Of a stretch of DNA of 54,993 nt, positions 7,005-16,514 are shown one piece after another. The position numbers were made by a program, and so were the translations under genes. The DNA lies in NCBI GenBank assembly GCA_003218135.1, contig QHNQ01000031.1:1-54993 (forward strand), written 5' to 3'. Source of the stretch: Verrucomicrobiota bacterium (GTDB taxonomy: Bacteria; Verrucomicrobiota; Verrucomicrobiia; Chthoniobacterales; UBA10450). How positions within the stretch are numbered: the stretch's first letter is position 1; each line of letters opens with the position of its first letter. Below the pieces are notes generated by a model. That model was not told where the DNA came from and did no database searches. It saw nothing but the letters and a program-made list of their open reading frames with translations.

Positions 7005-9053
7005 TCACCAGATCTTCACGCGCTTATCAGCGTGGCGAACCATCGGCGAGCTATCGGGAATGTTGAACGCTTTCTGAAACTCCGGCATGTTGGACAACGG
7101 CCCATTCACGCGAAACTGCGCGGGCGAATGCGGATCGGTGTTGAGTCGTAGTTTTTGCTCTTCATCGCGAATCTTTGACCGCCAGATGGCTGCAAAGGAG
7201 AGGAAGAAACGTTGCTCCGGCGTGAGACCGTCGATCTTCTTCGTGCGTTCCTCCGGATGTTTGTCGAGCGCCTTTTGCAACGCGGCGAAGGCGAGTTTGA
7301 CTCCGCCGATGTCTGCGATGTTTTCGCCCTGCGTGAGCTCGCCGTTCACATGCAGGCCCGGGAGCGGCTGATACTCGGAATACTGATCGACAACGGCTTT
7401 GCGGCGCTTGTCGTATTCGGCTGCTGATTGTTTTGACCACCAGTCGCGCAGGTTTCCTACGGCATCAAACTGCCGCCCCTGATCGTCAAACCCGTGCGTC
7501 ATTTCATGGCCGATCACGGCGCCAATCGCGCCGTAGTTCACCGCGTCGTCGGCATTTTGGTAGAAAAACGGCGGCTGCAAAATGCCGGCTGGAAACACGA
7601 TCTCATTCATGTTTGGGTTGTAATACGCGTTCACGGTCGGTGGGGTCATGCCCCAGTCGGTGCGATCGACCGGCTTGCCGATCTTCTGGAGATCGCGGTC
7701 GGCTTCAAACTTTCCGGCGCGCACTGCGTTCAACACGTACGGGCCGCGGTCGATCTGTAGCAGCGAATAATCGAGCCATTTGTCGGGATAGCCGATCTTG
7801 ACGTTCATCGCGGCAAGTTTCTTGAGCGCTTCTTTTTTTGTCGGCTCGTCCATCCAATCGAGCGTTTTGATTCTATCGGCCAGCGCTTCCTTCAAATTGT
7901 TTACCAGCTCGAGCGCGCGCGCCTTGGCTTCCGGTGGGAAATAAAAACCGACGTACAATTTGCCGAGCGCTTCGCCGATCTCGTCATCCTCGGACGTGAT
8001 CACCCGTTTCCAACGCGGTTTGATTTGCTGCGTGCCGCGCAGGGTCCGGTCATTGAAATCGAATTCTTCGTCGACGAAATCCTTGGAAAGATATGGCCCG
8101 GTCGCATTAATCAGGTGCCAGCGCAGGTACGCCTTCCAATCGTCAATCGGCGTCGATTTAAATAAGTTGTTGGCGCCTTTGAAAAACTCCGGCTGATGCA
8201 CATTGATGTCGCCGGGCTCGAGCAGATTGATCTTGTTGAAGTAATCGCTCCATTTCCAATCTGGGGTCAGGTCCTGCAGCTGTCGCACCCCCATCTTGTT
8301 GTAATTTTTGATCGGGTCGCGCAGTTGCACGCGCGTGCGCGACGCTTCGGCCAACTTTGTCTCCAACGCCATGATCTTTTTCGCATCGTCGGCGGCCTTC
8401 TCGGCGGGCTCGCCCACGAGCGTCAGCATCTTTGTGACGTGCGCGACGTACTTCTCGCGCTTCTGCTTCATATCGGCGTCCTGTTTCGTGTAGTAATCAC
8501 GATCGGGCATGCCGAGTCCGCCCTGTACGGCCTGGGCGATGTCGCGCGTGCTGTCCTTCGCGTCCTGACCGGCGCCAAAGTCAAAAAATGCATTAATGCC
8601 GATGCTGTGTAGGTGTGCGATCTCCGCGAGCACATCCTGTTGATCTTTGATCGCCTCGATGCGATCCAACTCGCCTTGCAACGGCTTGGTGCGCATTGCT
8701 TCGATTGACTGTTCGTCCATTCCGCTCACGTAATAATCGCCAACTTTCTGTGTCTCCGGCGCGAGCTTAGGGTCGAGTTGCGTTTGGGTCGCCTTTTCAG
8801 CAATCGCGTGTAGTGCGTCGTTGTTGCGCTCGATCAGCTCATTGAACGCGCCCCATCGGGAATATTCCGGCGGGATCTCAGTCCGCTTGATCCAGGCGCC
8901 GTTGGCATAACGGAAAAAATCACCACCGGGCTTGACTGATGTATCCATATTGTTGGGATCGAGCGGTGGCGCGCTTTGTTCACTCTGCGGCTGCTGAGCA
9001 TGCAAGCCGAGCGGAGCAATAAGCGAAATAATAATGGGGATGAATAACTTCAT
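7005..9053 (-). CDS. M13 family metallopeptidase (neprilysin/PepO-like), exported
   Basis: A 682-residue zinc endopeptidase. Signal peptide MKLFIPIIISLIAPLGLHA. N-terminal M13 domain opens with GGDFFRYANGAWIKRTEIP, the standard family start, followed by a helical cap. The catalytic C-terminal part carries NAYYNPNMNEIVFPAGILQ, the zinc motif HEMTH within GAVIGHEMTHGFDDQG, the third zinc ligand in GENIADIGG, and the closing CxxW-replaced tail RHADKRVKIW. Length and motifs match bacterial PepO-type enzymes. It is probably periplasmic or secreted and degrades peptides. Monocistronic as far as can be seen. Confidence 0.95.
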   Translation of the reverse strand: MKLFIPIIISLIAPLGLHAQQPQSEQSAPPLDPNNMDTSVKPGGDFFRYANGAWIKRTEIPPEYSRWGAFNELIERNNDALHAIAEKATQTQLDPKLAPETQKVGDYYVSGMDEQSIEAMRTKPLQGELDRIEAIKDQQDVLAEIAHLHSIGINAFFDFGAGQDAKDSTRDIAQAVQGGLGMPDRDYYTKQDADMKQKREKYVAHVTKMLTLVGEPAEKAADDAKKIMALETKLAEASRTRVQLRDPIKNYNKMGVRQLQDLTPDWKWSDYFNKINLLEPGDINVHQPEFFKGANNLFKSTPIDDWKAYLRWHLINATGPYLSKDFVDEEFDFNDRTLRGTQQIKPRWKRVITSEDDEIGEALGKLYVGFYFPPEAKARALELVNNLKEALADRIKTLDWMDEPTKKEALKKLAAMNVKIGYPDKWLDYSLLQIDRGPYVLNAVRAGKFEADRDLQKIGKPVDRTDWGMTPPTVNAYYNPNMNEIVFPAGILQPPFFYQNADDAVNYGAIGAVIGHEMTHGFDDQGRQFDAVGNLRDWWSKQSAAEYDKRRKAVVDQYSEYQPLPGLHVNGELTQGENIADIGGVKLAFAALQKALDKHPEERTKKIDGLTPEQRFFLSFAAIWRSKIRDEEQKLRLNTDPHSPAQFRVNGPLSNMPEFQKAFNIPDSSPMVRHADKRVKIW

Positions 9054-9154
9054 AGTTTTGGAAGCTGGTGAATGGCGGGGGATTGTTTAATGCGAATTAG
9101 ACCTTTTAAGCGCGGTTCCGTTGAAAGAGTGCTCGCTGCCAGCGCTGGCATTCG

Positions 9155-9227
9155 TTATAGCCGCGCTCCTATGAGCGCCGTCGCTATAAGGAAGTCCGTC
9201 TCGTCGGCGGTCACAGACCGCCGCTAC
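9155..9227. repeat. Palindromic REP-like element downstream of the TraB gene
   Basis: Contains hairpins TTATAGC...GCTATAA and CGGCGGTCACAGACCGCCG, ending in CTAC at 9224. It begins a few bases beyond the TAA stop of the TraB/GumN gene (reading on the minus strand), a typical 3'-end position. Confidence 0.7.
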
Positions 9228-9230
9228 AGC

Positions 9231-10160
9231 TTACAGCTGCTCGATGGTGTAGCCGCGTTTTTGCAACAACGCAATCACGCTGCGCGGACCGGAGAAATGA
9301 AGCGCACCTGCAACAATTGCTGTCGGTTTCCCGGTTTTCAGTTCGGCTTCGATCCGCGGAACCCATTTCACATTACGGTTTTCGACGAGGCGGGCCGCAA
9401 TGCTCGGTGCTTCTTTGCGCAGTCGCGCGTCGCCTGCCCAAAGCGCGTCGGTGTCACCGCGGCGCCATGCTTTGTACATCCTGCTGGATTCCTTTGCTCC
9501 GTCCCCAGGCTGACTGAGCGCATCGCGCAGCATGAATTCGCCGTCGCGATCCGACATTCCGCCCATCACCGCCACGTGCTCATCAACCGACTCAAGTCCT
9601 GCTATTTCTTTTCGTGCTATTCTCGCGTGGTCCACAAAGTAATTGTCCAGACCATGTGATGCGGAACTTTTGCTGTAGCTAGCCGGAGCAGCAAGATGCT
9701 GCGCAATCCACCAAGGCTTATAGCGGAGTTCGCTGTCGAAACCTGCAACTCGCGGATGCTTTTCGCGGGGAGAATCCGGCTGTACGGTTAAAATATTTTG
9801 ACGAAGCCAACTCAGGAGCGTTGGATCGATCTTTGAGCCGATGTCCTGTCCCCGCGGATACTTGGCGGCTGCTTCAAATTTCTTTTCGAATTCGTCGGCC
9901 CGCGTCGGATCAAATTCAAAAACAAATCGCGTGCTGTCCTTTACCGCCAGGTCGTATGGCCCTGGCAATGGATAATCCTTGTTGCTGAGCGCATGAATCG
10001 AGCCCACAAGATAGAAGGGCGCTTCAGAATTCACGACGCGCCAGACGCAGCACTTTGGAAATTTGTGAGCAGGGGAAACTGCGATTGCGGATAACGGCAT
10101 CAAACCCAGCAAGACTAATGCAATCCAGATGCCGCAGCTACGTCGAGTAGGCAAAAACAT
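9231..10160 (-). CDS. TraB/GumN family protein
   Basis: A 309-residue exported protein of the TraB/PrgY/GumN (ChaN-like) family. N-terminal hydrophobic segment WIALVLLGLMPLSAIAVSP looks like a signal peptide. The family opener FYLVGSIHALSNKDYPLP is clear, then FEFDPTRADEF, a central helical region, GLESVDEHVAVMGGMSD, and a C-terminal GKPTAIVAGALHFSG that matches the conserved 'vGagHl.G' end motif. A metal-dependent protease function has been proposed for eukaryotic relatives; the bacterial role is not established. It lies downstream of the M13 peptidase promoter region and is separated by a REP-like element. It could start at ATG 10160; the alternative starts are further in. Confidence 0.85.
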   Translation of the reverse strand: MFLPTRRSCGIWIALVLLGLMPLSAIAVSPAHKFPKCCVWRVVNSEAPFYLVGSIHALSNKDYPLPGPYDLAVKDSTRFVFEFDPTRADEFEKKFEAAAKYPRGQDIGSKIDPTLLSWLRQNILTVQPDSPREKHPRVAGFDSELRYKPWWIAQHLAAPASYSKSSASHGLDNYFVDHARIARKEIAGLESVDEHVAVMGGMSDRDGEFMLRDALSQPGDGAKESSRMYKAWRRGDTDALWAGDARLRKEAPSIAARLVENRNVKWVPRIEAELKTGKPTAIVAGALHFSGPRSVIALLQKRGYTIEQL

Positions 10161-10322
10161 TTGCGGTTTCTACCAGAAAAACCTACCGAGTCAAATTATC
10201 TCTGAGCGCGTTCGTAAATTCATCATGCCTCGAGTCGCGCGCACATGCGGGCAGGTCCCCACCTTAGGAGCTGCGCCAGAGCGCGATTCTCTGGAAGCGG
10301 TTTCGGGATTCACAGAAACGCC

Positions 10323-11786
10323 CTACAAGTTTTTCAAGGCATCCAAAATCGACCGTGGATAAATGCCCAGCCAAATCGTCGCAATGATCAGCACGCTGAG
10401 TGCGAGGCGTGACAACCCGCTTACGGGAATCGTGTCGATCCTATCTCCAGACTGCCCGCCTGCAACGCTATACGAAGCAGTGGGGGCAGGCCAATACATC
10501 GCACGAACGACTTTAAGATAGTAGTAGAAGCCGCAGCCAACGGCGATCACGCCAACAGCGATTAGCGCGATCTGACGCTGCAAAACCGCTGCGTAGAAGA
10601 TGAAAAATTTCCCAAAAAATCCTGCCGTGAACGGTAAACCGGCGAGCGACAGCATTCCGATCAACATCGCGAATGCGAGAAATGGTGAGCGCTTGCCCAA
10701 GCCGTCAAAATCGGAAATCTCTTCACCGGTTTGCTGAGCAACGATTATTAACACGGCAAAGCTTAACAGCGTCATCAGCAGGTATGCGACGAGGTAAAAA
10801 CTCACGGCCTGCCCGTCGAAACACACTACACCGATCAAGAGATAGCCAGCATGCGCGATGCTGGAGTAAGCGAGCAATCGTTTTAGATTTGTCTGCGGCA
10901 ACGCCGCGAGATTGCCGTAGATCAATGTGAGCACGGCGATTAACACAATTAGCCGTTGCGCCTGTGGAAGCGTCGCAAAGGCTTGCAACACGCGCAGCAG
11001 CACGACGAACCCCGCTGCCTTTGAACCAACCGAAAGATACGCCGTCACGGGCGTGGGCGCGCCTTGGTAAACATCTGGCACCCAGATTTGAAACGGAACG
11101 GCCGCGATTTTGAAACCAAGCGCGACCAGGACGAACACCATGCCCAGCAGCGCCGCGCCGCGATCAGTGCTCGGATTCTCCAATGCCTCTGCGATTCGTT
11201 GCAGATTTGTCTGGCCGGTGACGCCGAAGATCCAGGCGATTCCATACACAATAAACGCCGTCGAGAGCGCGCTAAGTACGAGATATTTCGCGCCTGCTTC
11301 CAGAGTCACCGGATTGCGCCGCGTAAAGCTGACCAGCACATAAAAGGATATCGTAACTAGCTCGAGCGAAACGAAGATGAATACGAAATCGATCGCCGAC
11401 ACCAGATACATGAGTCCGGCACATGTAAAGATAGGCAGCGCGAAAAATTCGCCCAGTCCGTCTTGCGAAGTGGGAAAGGAACTCCGCACGACCGGCGCGT
11501 AGTCGATCATCATGATCACAACGAAAATTGTCGTTACCAACGCGAATTGCTTGAAGAAGATCGACAGGCGATCTGCGCTATAAAAACTCCAGAAACCAGT
11601 CGCTTGATTTTGCGGGGGAAATGGAGCGACGAAGAAGCTGGCGAGAAAAACTATCGCCAGACCGGCGATTGCAGCGAAGGCCAGAGTTCGCTTGTCGATT
11701 TTTGTTACAAACGCTTCGACCATCAGGATCGCCATCCCCAGCACCAGCACCGCAATCTCAAGTTCTGGCGCTGTGATCCTCATCAT
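10323..11786 (-). CDS. nuoN: NADH-quinone oxidoreductase subunit N
   Basis: Antiporter-like proton-pumping subunit of complex I, about 487 residues with some 13-14 predicted membrane helices. Start at ATG 11786 (MMRITAPELEIAVLVLG), which overlaps the nuoM stop as ATGA; longer upstream codons are nuoM in another frame. Conserved NuoN features: FVSLELVTISFYVLVSF (functional Glu in TM5), LVLSALSTAFIVYG, FKIAAVPFQIWVPDVYQGAP with the key Lys, and KRLLAYSSIAHAGYLLIG. It ends the minus-strand nuo run, followed by a gap and the divergent/convergent neighbours. No frameshift seen. Confidence 0.96.
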   Translation of the reverse strand: MMRITAPELEIAVLVLGMAILMVEAFVTKIDKRTLAFAAIAGLAIVFLASFFVAPFPPQNQATGFWSFYSADRLSIFFKQFALVTTIFVVIMMIDYAPVVRSSFPTSQDGLGEFFALPIFTCAGLMYLVSAIDFVFIFVSLELVTISFYVLVSFTRRNPVTLEAGAKYLVLSALSTAFIVYGIAWIFGVTGQTNLQRIAEALENPSTDRGAALLGMVFVLVALGFKIAAVPFQIWVPDVYQGAPTPVTAYLSVGSKAAGFVVLLRVLQAFATLPQAQRLIVLIAVLTLIYGNLAALPQTNLKRLLAYSSIAHAGYLLIGVVCFDGQAVSFYLVAYLLMTLLSFAVLIIVAQQTGEEISDFDGLGKRSPFLAFAMLIGMLSLAGLPFTAGFFGKFFIFYAAVLQRQIALIAVGVIAVGCGFYYYLKVVRAMYWPAPTASYSVAGGQSGDRIDTIPVSGLSRLALSVLIIATIWLGIYPRSILDALKNL

Positions 11787-13264
11787 CTGTTCACGGTGAG
11801 ATAAGTGCGGAAAGTGGGCACCACCATTCGCACAAAGGATTGCGGAAAAAATCCGTAGCAAAGAAGCGCGCCCACCAGCAGCGTCACCGGCACACGCAAC
11901 GCCGGGCGAAGATCGGCAAGATCTTTCCACTGTTCGGGCATCGTGCCCATGAACGTCTTGCGATAGGCTCGCAGCATATAAACCGTCGAGATCACTACTC
12001 CCCAAAGGGCCAGCACCGTCGCAATTTGAAAACTGTGAAAGCCTTCCATTTTCCATCCATGTTTGAATGCGCCAAAGAAGATCATGATTTCGCCCGCAAA
12101 GTTTGCGAACCCGGGAAGACCGATCGCTGCGAATACGCCAAATCCAAACGCAAGGCCAGCGAACGGCATGAGCCTGGAAAGACCGCCAAGTTCATCAAAA
12201 ACCAACGTGCCTGTCCTTCGGCGTAATTCACCTGCTAGGGCAAATAGCAATGCAATTGACAGACCGTGAGCGAACATCAGCACCGCCGCGCCGGTCACAC
12301 CAAGAATGCCAGCGCTGGCGATACCAAGAAAGATGTAGCCCATGTGCATGACACTCGAATAACCCAGCATCCAATCGAGACGCTTCTGGGCAATCGTAAC
12401 CAGTCCGATGTAAATGATGTTCCCCAGCAGAAGAATCATGAGCAGGTTGCTCCAGTGTCGAGCGCCTTCCGGCAGCAGAGGAATAGCGAGGCGCAAAAAC
12501 CCGTATACCCCGAATTTTTTCAGCACGCCGGCATGCAACATTGCGGCCGGCGCCGGAGCGGATGCATAAGCTTCCGGCGCCCACGTGTGAAACGGAAAAA
12601 GCGAAACGAGAATTCCAAACCCGATAAGCAACAACAGGTAAATGTGACGCTGCGCCTCCGCTCCGATTTGTCCCATACTGGCGGCAGCCTGCAAGGCGCG
12701 TATGTCAAAGCTGCGTGAACTGGGTTCAACGCTTTGGTAAAGCAGGATCAGGCCAAGCAGCAGAATGAAGCTGCCTATCGCCAGATAGATTGTGATTTTC
12801 CATGCTGCCGCGACCCGATTTCCGGTGCCCCAAATCCCAATCAGGAAAAAGGTGGGAATAAGTGCAAGCTCATGAAATGCGTAGAAGAAAAACAAATCAA
12901 TCGAAACAAATGCTCCGATTGCGCCGCCGGAAATGAACAAGAGACACGCATAGAATGCATTTTCATATTTCTCGATCGCGCCTGCGAACCAAACCGCCGC
13001 GAGTGTAATGATTGTAGCAAGCAGCACCATTATCAGGCTCAAGCCATCGACACCCGTCGTGAAGCTCAGTCGCCAGTCGGGCGATATCGTGAACGAGGTG
13101 ACGTGTTGGAAATCGCGTTGGCCATATCCAAAAGAACCAAACAGAAACAGGGCCGCCGCAAACATCAGTGCGGACGCGGCTAATGCCGTCTTGCGCGCAG
13201 GCGCCCCGACCAGGATTAAAACGGCCGCGGCGATCGGGCAGAAAATGACGAATAAAACCATCAA
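11783..13264 (-). CDS. nuoM: NADH-quinone oxidoreductase subunit M
   Basis: Antiporter-like subunit of complex I, 493 residues, about 14 membrane helices. Conserved motifs: YAFHELALIPTFFLIG (functional Glu), FPFHTWAPEAYASAPAP, GVLKKFGVYGFLRL, KRLDWMLGYSSVMHMGYI and GLPGFANFAGE. Length fits E. coli NuoM (about 509). The stop overlaps the nuoN start by 4 bp, indicating translational coupling. Upstream, a spacer of about 150 bp filled by AATGACGA-type repeats separates it from nuoL. Start at ATG 13264 (MMVLFVIFCPIAAAV) puts the first membrane helix right at the N-terminus. Confidence 0.96.
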   Translation of the reverse strand: MMVLFVIFCPIAAAVLILVGAPARKTALAASALMFAAALFLFGSFGYGQRDFQHVTSFTISPDWRLSFTTGVDGLSLIMVLLATIITLAAVWFAGAIEKYENAFYACLLFISGGAIGAFVSIDLFFFYAFHELALIPTFFLIGIWGTGNRVAAAWKITIYLAIGSFILLLGLILLYQSVEPSSRSFDIRALQAAASMGQIGAEAQRHIYLLLLIGFGILVSLFPFHTWAPEAYASAPAPAAMLHAGVLKKFGVYGFLRLAIPLLPEGARHWSNLLMILLLGNIIYIGLVTIAQKRLDWMLGYSSVMHMGYIFLGIASAGILGVTGAAVLMFAHGLSIALLFALAGELRRRTGTLVFDELGGLSRLMPFAGLAFGFGVFAAIGLPGFANFAGEIMIFFGAFKHGWKMEGFHSFQIATVLALWGVVISTVYMLRAYRKTFMGTMPEQWKDLADLRPALRVPVTLLVGALLCYGFFPQSFVRMVVPTFRTYLTVNR

Positions 13265-13265
13265 G

Positions 13266-13406
13266 GAAAATGACGAAATCCTAATGACAAATGACGAAGG
13301 AATGACGAAGCACTAACGACGAAGCGCCACGGCAACGCATTGCCGTTTCGAGTTTCATTATTCGAGCTTAATTCGATATTCGTCATTCGGATTTCGTCAT
13401 TGCCGT
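13266..13406. repeat. ATGACGAATGACGAA-type repeat in the nuoM-nuoL spacer
   Basis: Left arm with AAATGACGAAGGAATGACGA and right arm with ATTCGTCATTCGGATTTCGT, roughly mirror images around a CGAAGCGCCACGG centre. It occupies essentially the whole spacer between two cotranscribed genes. Confidence 0.75.
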
Positions 13407-13415
13407 TTACCTTTC

Positions 13416-15215
13416 TCAGGAGCGGAAAAGCGCGAAATAAATCAGCGCGACAACACCAAGGCCGAACAAAAATGCGTAACCTTGAAGATTGCCGACTTGA
13501 AGCAATCGCAAGAGCGCACCGACGCCCCACATTCCGCGGCTGCCTCCGCCCACCGCGCCTGCATCAATGATCCATCGATCAACGAAAGCTGCGACGCGCG
13601 CGAGGAGCTCCTGAGTCCAGTGAATCAGCCAGCTGTAAAACTCGTCGAAATAAAACTTGTGACGTAACAGCTTGACGTCGACGGGATCGGTTTCCTGCTG
13701 GCGGTAAATCGCAACCGCCAGTCCGCTTCCCGCAATCAACGCGATGACTGCAAGCGCGGGAACGACGCTTGCGATGTGGTTCTCAACCGGGAGTGCGAGA
13801 AAGTTTCGCGCGAAAAACCCAAATCCGCCGAGCATCGCCAGGAGCGCGAGCAAAATTAGCGGCATGATCATCACCGGAAGCGATTCGCGGCTTTCACGCG
13901 CGATGTCGCTCCGCGGATTTCCGAAGAAGGCGATGACCAGCATGCGGATGACGTAGAACGCGGTGAGAAATGCTGTGAACAGCGCGATCGCGAAAATGGG
14001 CGTGTTGTGCTCATACGCGAGCGCGAGAATTGCGTCCTTGCTAAAAAAGCCACTGAACGGAGGGCAGCCGATCAACGCGAGCGCGCCAACACCGAAAGTC
14101 ACGAATGTGATCGGTAGTTTTTTGGAAAGCCCTCCCATTTTCCAGATGTTCTGCTCATGATGCAGCATAACGATCACCGAGCCGGCGGCGAGAAAGAGGA
14201 GCGCTTTGAAGAACGCATGCGTAAACAAGTGGAACATGGCTGCTTCACTCGATGCGAGCCCCACGGCCATGATCATGTAACCAAGTTGCGAGAGCGTGGA
14301 GTAAGCGAGGATCCGTTTGATGTCGTCTTGCTGCGTTGCGATTAGCGCGGCCATGACCGCCGTGAGGGTGCCGATCCAGGCAACGATCACAAGAGCCGTC
14401 TGTGAAGCCTGAATGATAAACGCAACGCGCACCAGCATATAAACACCAGCCGCGACCATCGTGGCAGCGTGAATCAATGCGGAAATTGGCGTTGGACCTT
14501 CCATCGCGTCAGGCAACCACACGTGAAGGGGAAACTGCGCCGACTTGCCGACTGCTCCACAGAAGATTAAAAGCGCGACGATCATCAGAAACGTGGGATA
14601 ACTCGTCAGGCCCGACATCCGGGGCGCGATCTCGGCGAAGACGATTGAGCCGGTCGACGTCCAAATCATTAAAATTCCGATCATGAAGCCGAAGTCGCCA
14701 ATTCGTGTCGTGATGAATGCTTTGTTGGCCGCGTCTGCCGCGGCGTCGCGATAGAACCAATGACCAATCAACACATAGGAAGTAAAACCGACCAGTTCCC
14801 AGAAGATGAAAAGCATCACGAAATTGCTCGCGAGCACGATACCGAGCATCGCAAACATGAAGAGCGACAGTGCCGCGAAATAGCGCGATTTCCCCTGGTC
14901 ATCTCGCATGTAGCCCAGCGAATAGATGTGAATGAGTGCGCCGACCCCGGAAACCAGAAGAACCATCGTCCTGCTCAGCGCGTCCAGCGTCAGGGCCATA
15001 GGCACTTTGAGTGCGCCGGCGACGTCGATCCACGTGATCTGGGCCGCATAGCTGGCCGAGTGCGCGAAAACCAAACAACTACAGATAAAACTCACGAGCA
15101 CTGCGACGACTGAAATCGTACTGCTCAACGCCTTCCATCGAAGGGTAAACAGCGTGATGACTATGGCGCTCACCAGCGGCGCGATCAGGATTAGCCAGGG
15201 AACAAGCGAGCTCAT
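13416..15215 (-). CDS. nuoL: NADH-quinone oxidoreductase subunit L
   Basis: Largest proton-pumping subunit of complex I, 599 residues with about 15-16 membrane helices and a C-terminal lateral helix. Signature segments: FIFWELVGFTSYVLIGHWF (functional Glu), GKSAQFPLHVWLPDAMEGPT, ALIHAATMVAAGVYML, QDDIKRILAYSTLSQLGYM and FTHAFFKALLFLAAGSVI. The C-terminal part KFYFDEFYSWLIHW followed by a helix near LLARVAAFVDRWIIDA matches the lateral arm. Start at ATG 15215 (MSSLVPWLILIAPLV). Flanked on both sides by repeat-rich spacers. Intact. Confidence 0.97.
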   Translation of the reverse strand: MSSLVPWLILIAPLVSAIVITLFTLRWKALSSTISVVAVLVSFICSCLVFAHSASYAAQITWIDVAGALKVPMALTLDALSRTMVLLVSGVGALIHIYSLGYMRDDQGKSRYFAALSLFMFAMLGIVLASNFVMLFIFWELVGFTSYVLIGHWFYRDAAADAANKAFITTRIGDFGFMIGILMIWTSTGSIVFAEIAPRMSGLTSYPTFLMIVALLIFCGAVGKSAQFPLHVWLPDAMEGPTPISALIHAATMVAAGVYMLVRVAFIIQASQTALVIVAWIGTLTAVMAALIATQQDDIKRILAYSTLSQLGYMIMAVGLASSEAAMFHLFTHAFFKALLFLAAGSVIVMLHHEQNIWKMGGLSKKLPITFVTFGVGALALIGCPPFSGFFSKDAILALAYEHNTPIFAIALFTAFLTAFYVIRMLVIAFFGNPRSDIARESRESLPVMIMPLILLALLAMLGGFGFFARNFLALPVENHIASVVPALAVIALIAGSGLAVAIYRQQETDPVDVKLLRHKFYFDEFYSWLIHWTQELLARVAAFVDRWIIDAGAVGGGSRGMWGVGALLRLLQVGNLQGYAFLFGLGVVALIYFALFRS

Positions 15216-15225
15216 CGTATTTGAA

Positions 15226-15313
15226 ATGACGAAGGAATGACGAAGCCCGAATAACGAATACGCTCCCAGCGGGAACGCACTTTTTCGTCATTCGTCATTT
15301 GAAATTGCTTTGC
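15226..15313. repeat. ATGACGAATGACGAA-type repeat upstream of nuoL
   Basis: AAATGACGAAGGAATGACGA on the left and TTTTTCGTCATTCGTCATTT on the right form arms of an imperfect inverted repeat around GCTCCCAGCGGGAACGC. Part of the nuoL-nuoK spacer. Confidence 0.75.
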
Positions 15314-15334
15314 CATTGCGTCATTAGACGTGGT

Positions 15335-15404
15335 GTAGCGTGCGCTGTCCTCAGCGCATAACTCCCACGCATTTTAAAAGTCCGCTGAGGACAGCGGACA
15401 CTAT
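15335..15404. repeat. REP/BIME-like element, nuoL-nuoK spacer
   Basis: GTAG at 15335 followed by hairpin TGCGCTG-TCCT-CAGCGCA, then hairpin TCCGCTGAGGACAGCGGA and CACTAT. A second copy of the same sequence family lies at 22254-22330 in the same nuo cluster, with its two halves in the opposite order. Confidence 0.8.
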
Positions 15405-15469
15405 AGCAACACCGTGATTTGCGTTTCGTTCGTCATTCGACATTCGTCGTTCTCTCCGCGTTTCGTGGG

Positions 15470-15790
15470 TTAAAATCTCAAACTGCTAATATCATTCACG
15501 TCCGTCGTCTGCCTTGCGCGAAACAGAGCGACGAGGATCGCAAGGCCCACCGCGACCTCGGCTGCTGCGACCGTGATGATGAAAAACACGAATACCTGCG
15601 CGTTGTAATTCGGCAGGCCGTTTGGATCGAGACGGAATCGAGAGAAAGCAACGAGCGATAAGTTTGCCGCATTGAACATCAACTCCAATGACATGAGAAT
15701 GATGATCAGGTTGCGTCGCAACATCACCCCGGCAAAGCCGATGGAAAAAAGAATGCCGCTTACGAGCAGATAATCGCCCAGGGTGATCAT
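15470..15790 (-). CDS. nuoK: NADH-quinone oxidoreductase subunit K
   Basis: Small membrane subunit of complex I, 106 residues with three membrane helices, normal length. Conserved [20 protein letters not shown] carries the key Glu of helix 2, and the third helix has the family's [17 protein letters not shown] with the second conserved Glu. Start at ATG 15790 ([18 protein letters not shown]). Flanked by repeats on both sides: 15798-15919 upstream and 15226-15404 downstream. Confidence 0.96.
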   Translation of the reverse strand: MITLGDYLLVSGILFSIGFAGVMLRRNLIIILMSLELMFNAANLSLVAFSRFRLDPNGLPNYNAQVFVFFIITVAAAEVAVGLAILVALFRARQTTDVNDISSLRF

Positions 15791-15797
15791 GCGACTC

Positions 15798-15919
15798 TGA
15801 AATGACGAATGACGAATGACGGAATGATGAACGAAACCGAAATGCCAAATGCCGAAAAAGCGATGCGCGTGCTGGATCGATTTGTCATTCGGGCTTCATC
15901 ATTCATTCGACATTCGTGA
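15798..15919. repeat. ATGACGAATGACGAA-type repeat, nuoK-nuoJ spacer
   Basis: Contains GAAATGACGAATGACGAATG at the left and TTCATTCGACATTCG at the right. It fills the spacer between two complex I genes. Confidence 0.75.
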
Positions 15920-16429
15920 TTAACTCCGTGGTTCCCGTTTGCTTAAAAGCACGACGCCAATAGTTGCCACAAGCACGAGAACACCGACCAGTTGAAACGG
16001 CAGATTGTAATTCGTGAAAAGCGCCGCGCCGACATTTCGAACGTCGTCGATGGGCGATGAAGGCAGCGGTGGGAAGGTTTTCGCAGCAAGGTGAAACCGG
16101 GTGATCACCAGAAAAGTCTGGATCAAAAACGCGAGTGCGACGGCAATGCCGGCCGCCGAAGTGACCCAGTTGATCCGCCGCCTCTCTTCTGCCCGTATAT
16201 TGAGCAGCATGATGATGAAGAGAAAAAGAACCATCACGGCGCCCGCATAAACGAGCACCTGAATGATTCCGAGAAAGTAAGCGTCGAGCGACATGAATAG
16301 CGCAGCCAATCCAAGAAACGAAACAACAAGGCTCAGCGCGCTTGCCACGGGATTACGATTAATTACGACGGCGGCGCCGAACACCAGCATGAGCGATGCG
16401 AAAGTCCAAAATAGGAACGGAGACATCAT
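15920..16429 (-). CDS. nuoJ: NADH-quinone oxidoreductase subunit J
   Basis: Membrane subunit of complex I, about 169 residues, five predicted helices. The conserved helix-3 region is ALFMSLDAYFLGIIQVLVYA followed by GAVMVLFLFIIMLLN, with the pi-bulge glycine/tyrosine region typical of NuoJ. Start set at ATG 16429 (MMSPFLFWTF); 17 extra in-frame codons upstream (MFRSSFFPQSAIRNPQS) are encoded by a GGATTGCGGATTGCGGA repeat and are unlikely to be protein. Alternative start at 16426. Intact. Confidence 0.94.
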   Translation of the reverse strand: MMSPFLFWTFASLMLVFGAAVVINRNPVASALSLVVSFLGLAALFMSLDAYFLGIIQVLVYAGAVMVLFLFIIMLLNIRAEERRRINWVTSAAGIAVALAFLIQTFLVITRFHLAAKTFPPLPSSPIDDVRNVGAALFTNYNLPFQLVGVLVLVATIGVVLLSKREPRS

Positions 16430-16510
16430 CGATTGTGGATTTCGGATTGCGGATTGCGGAAAGAACGACGATCGGAACAATTAGCGATTGGGAATCGGCA
16501 ATTGACAATG
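16430..16510. repeat. Short direct repeat (GGATTGCGGATTGCGGA) in the nuoJ-nuoI spacer
   Basis: Direct repetition of GGATTGC near 16445-16460 and GATTGGGAATCGGCAATTG beyond it. A different repeat type from the ATGACGAA family, but also confined to a nuo spacer. Confidence 0.55.
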
Positions 16511-16514
16511 CTGC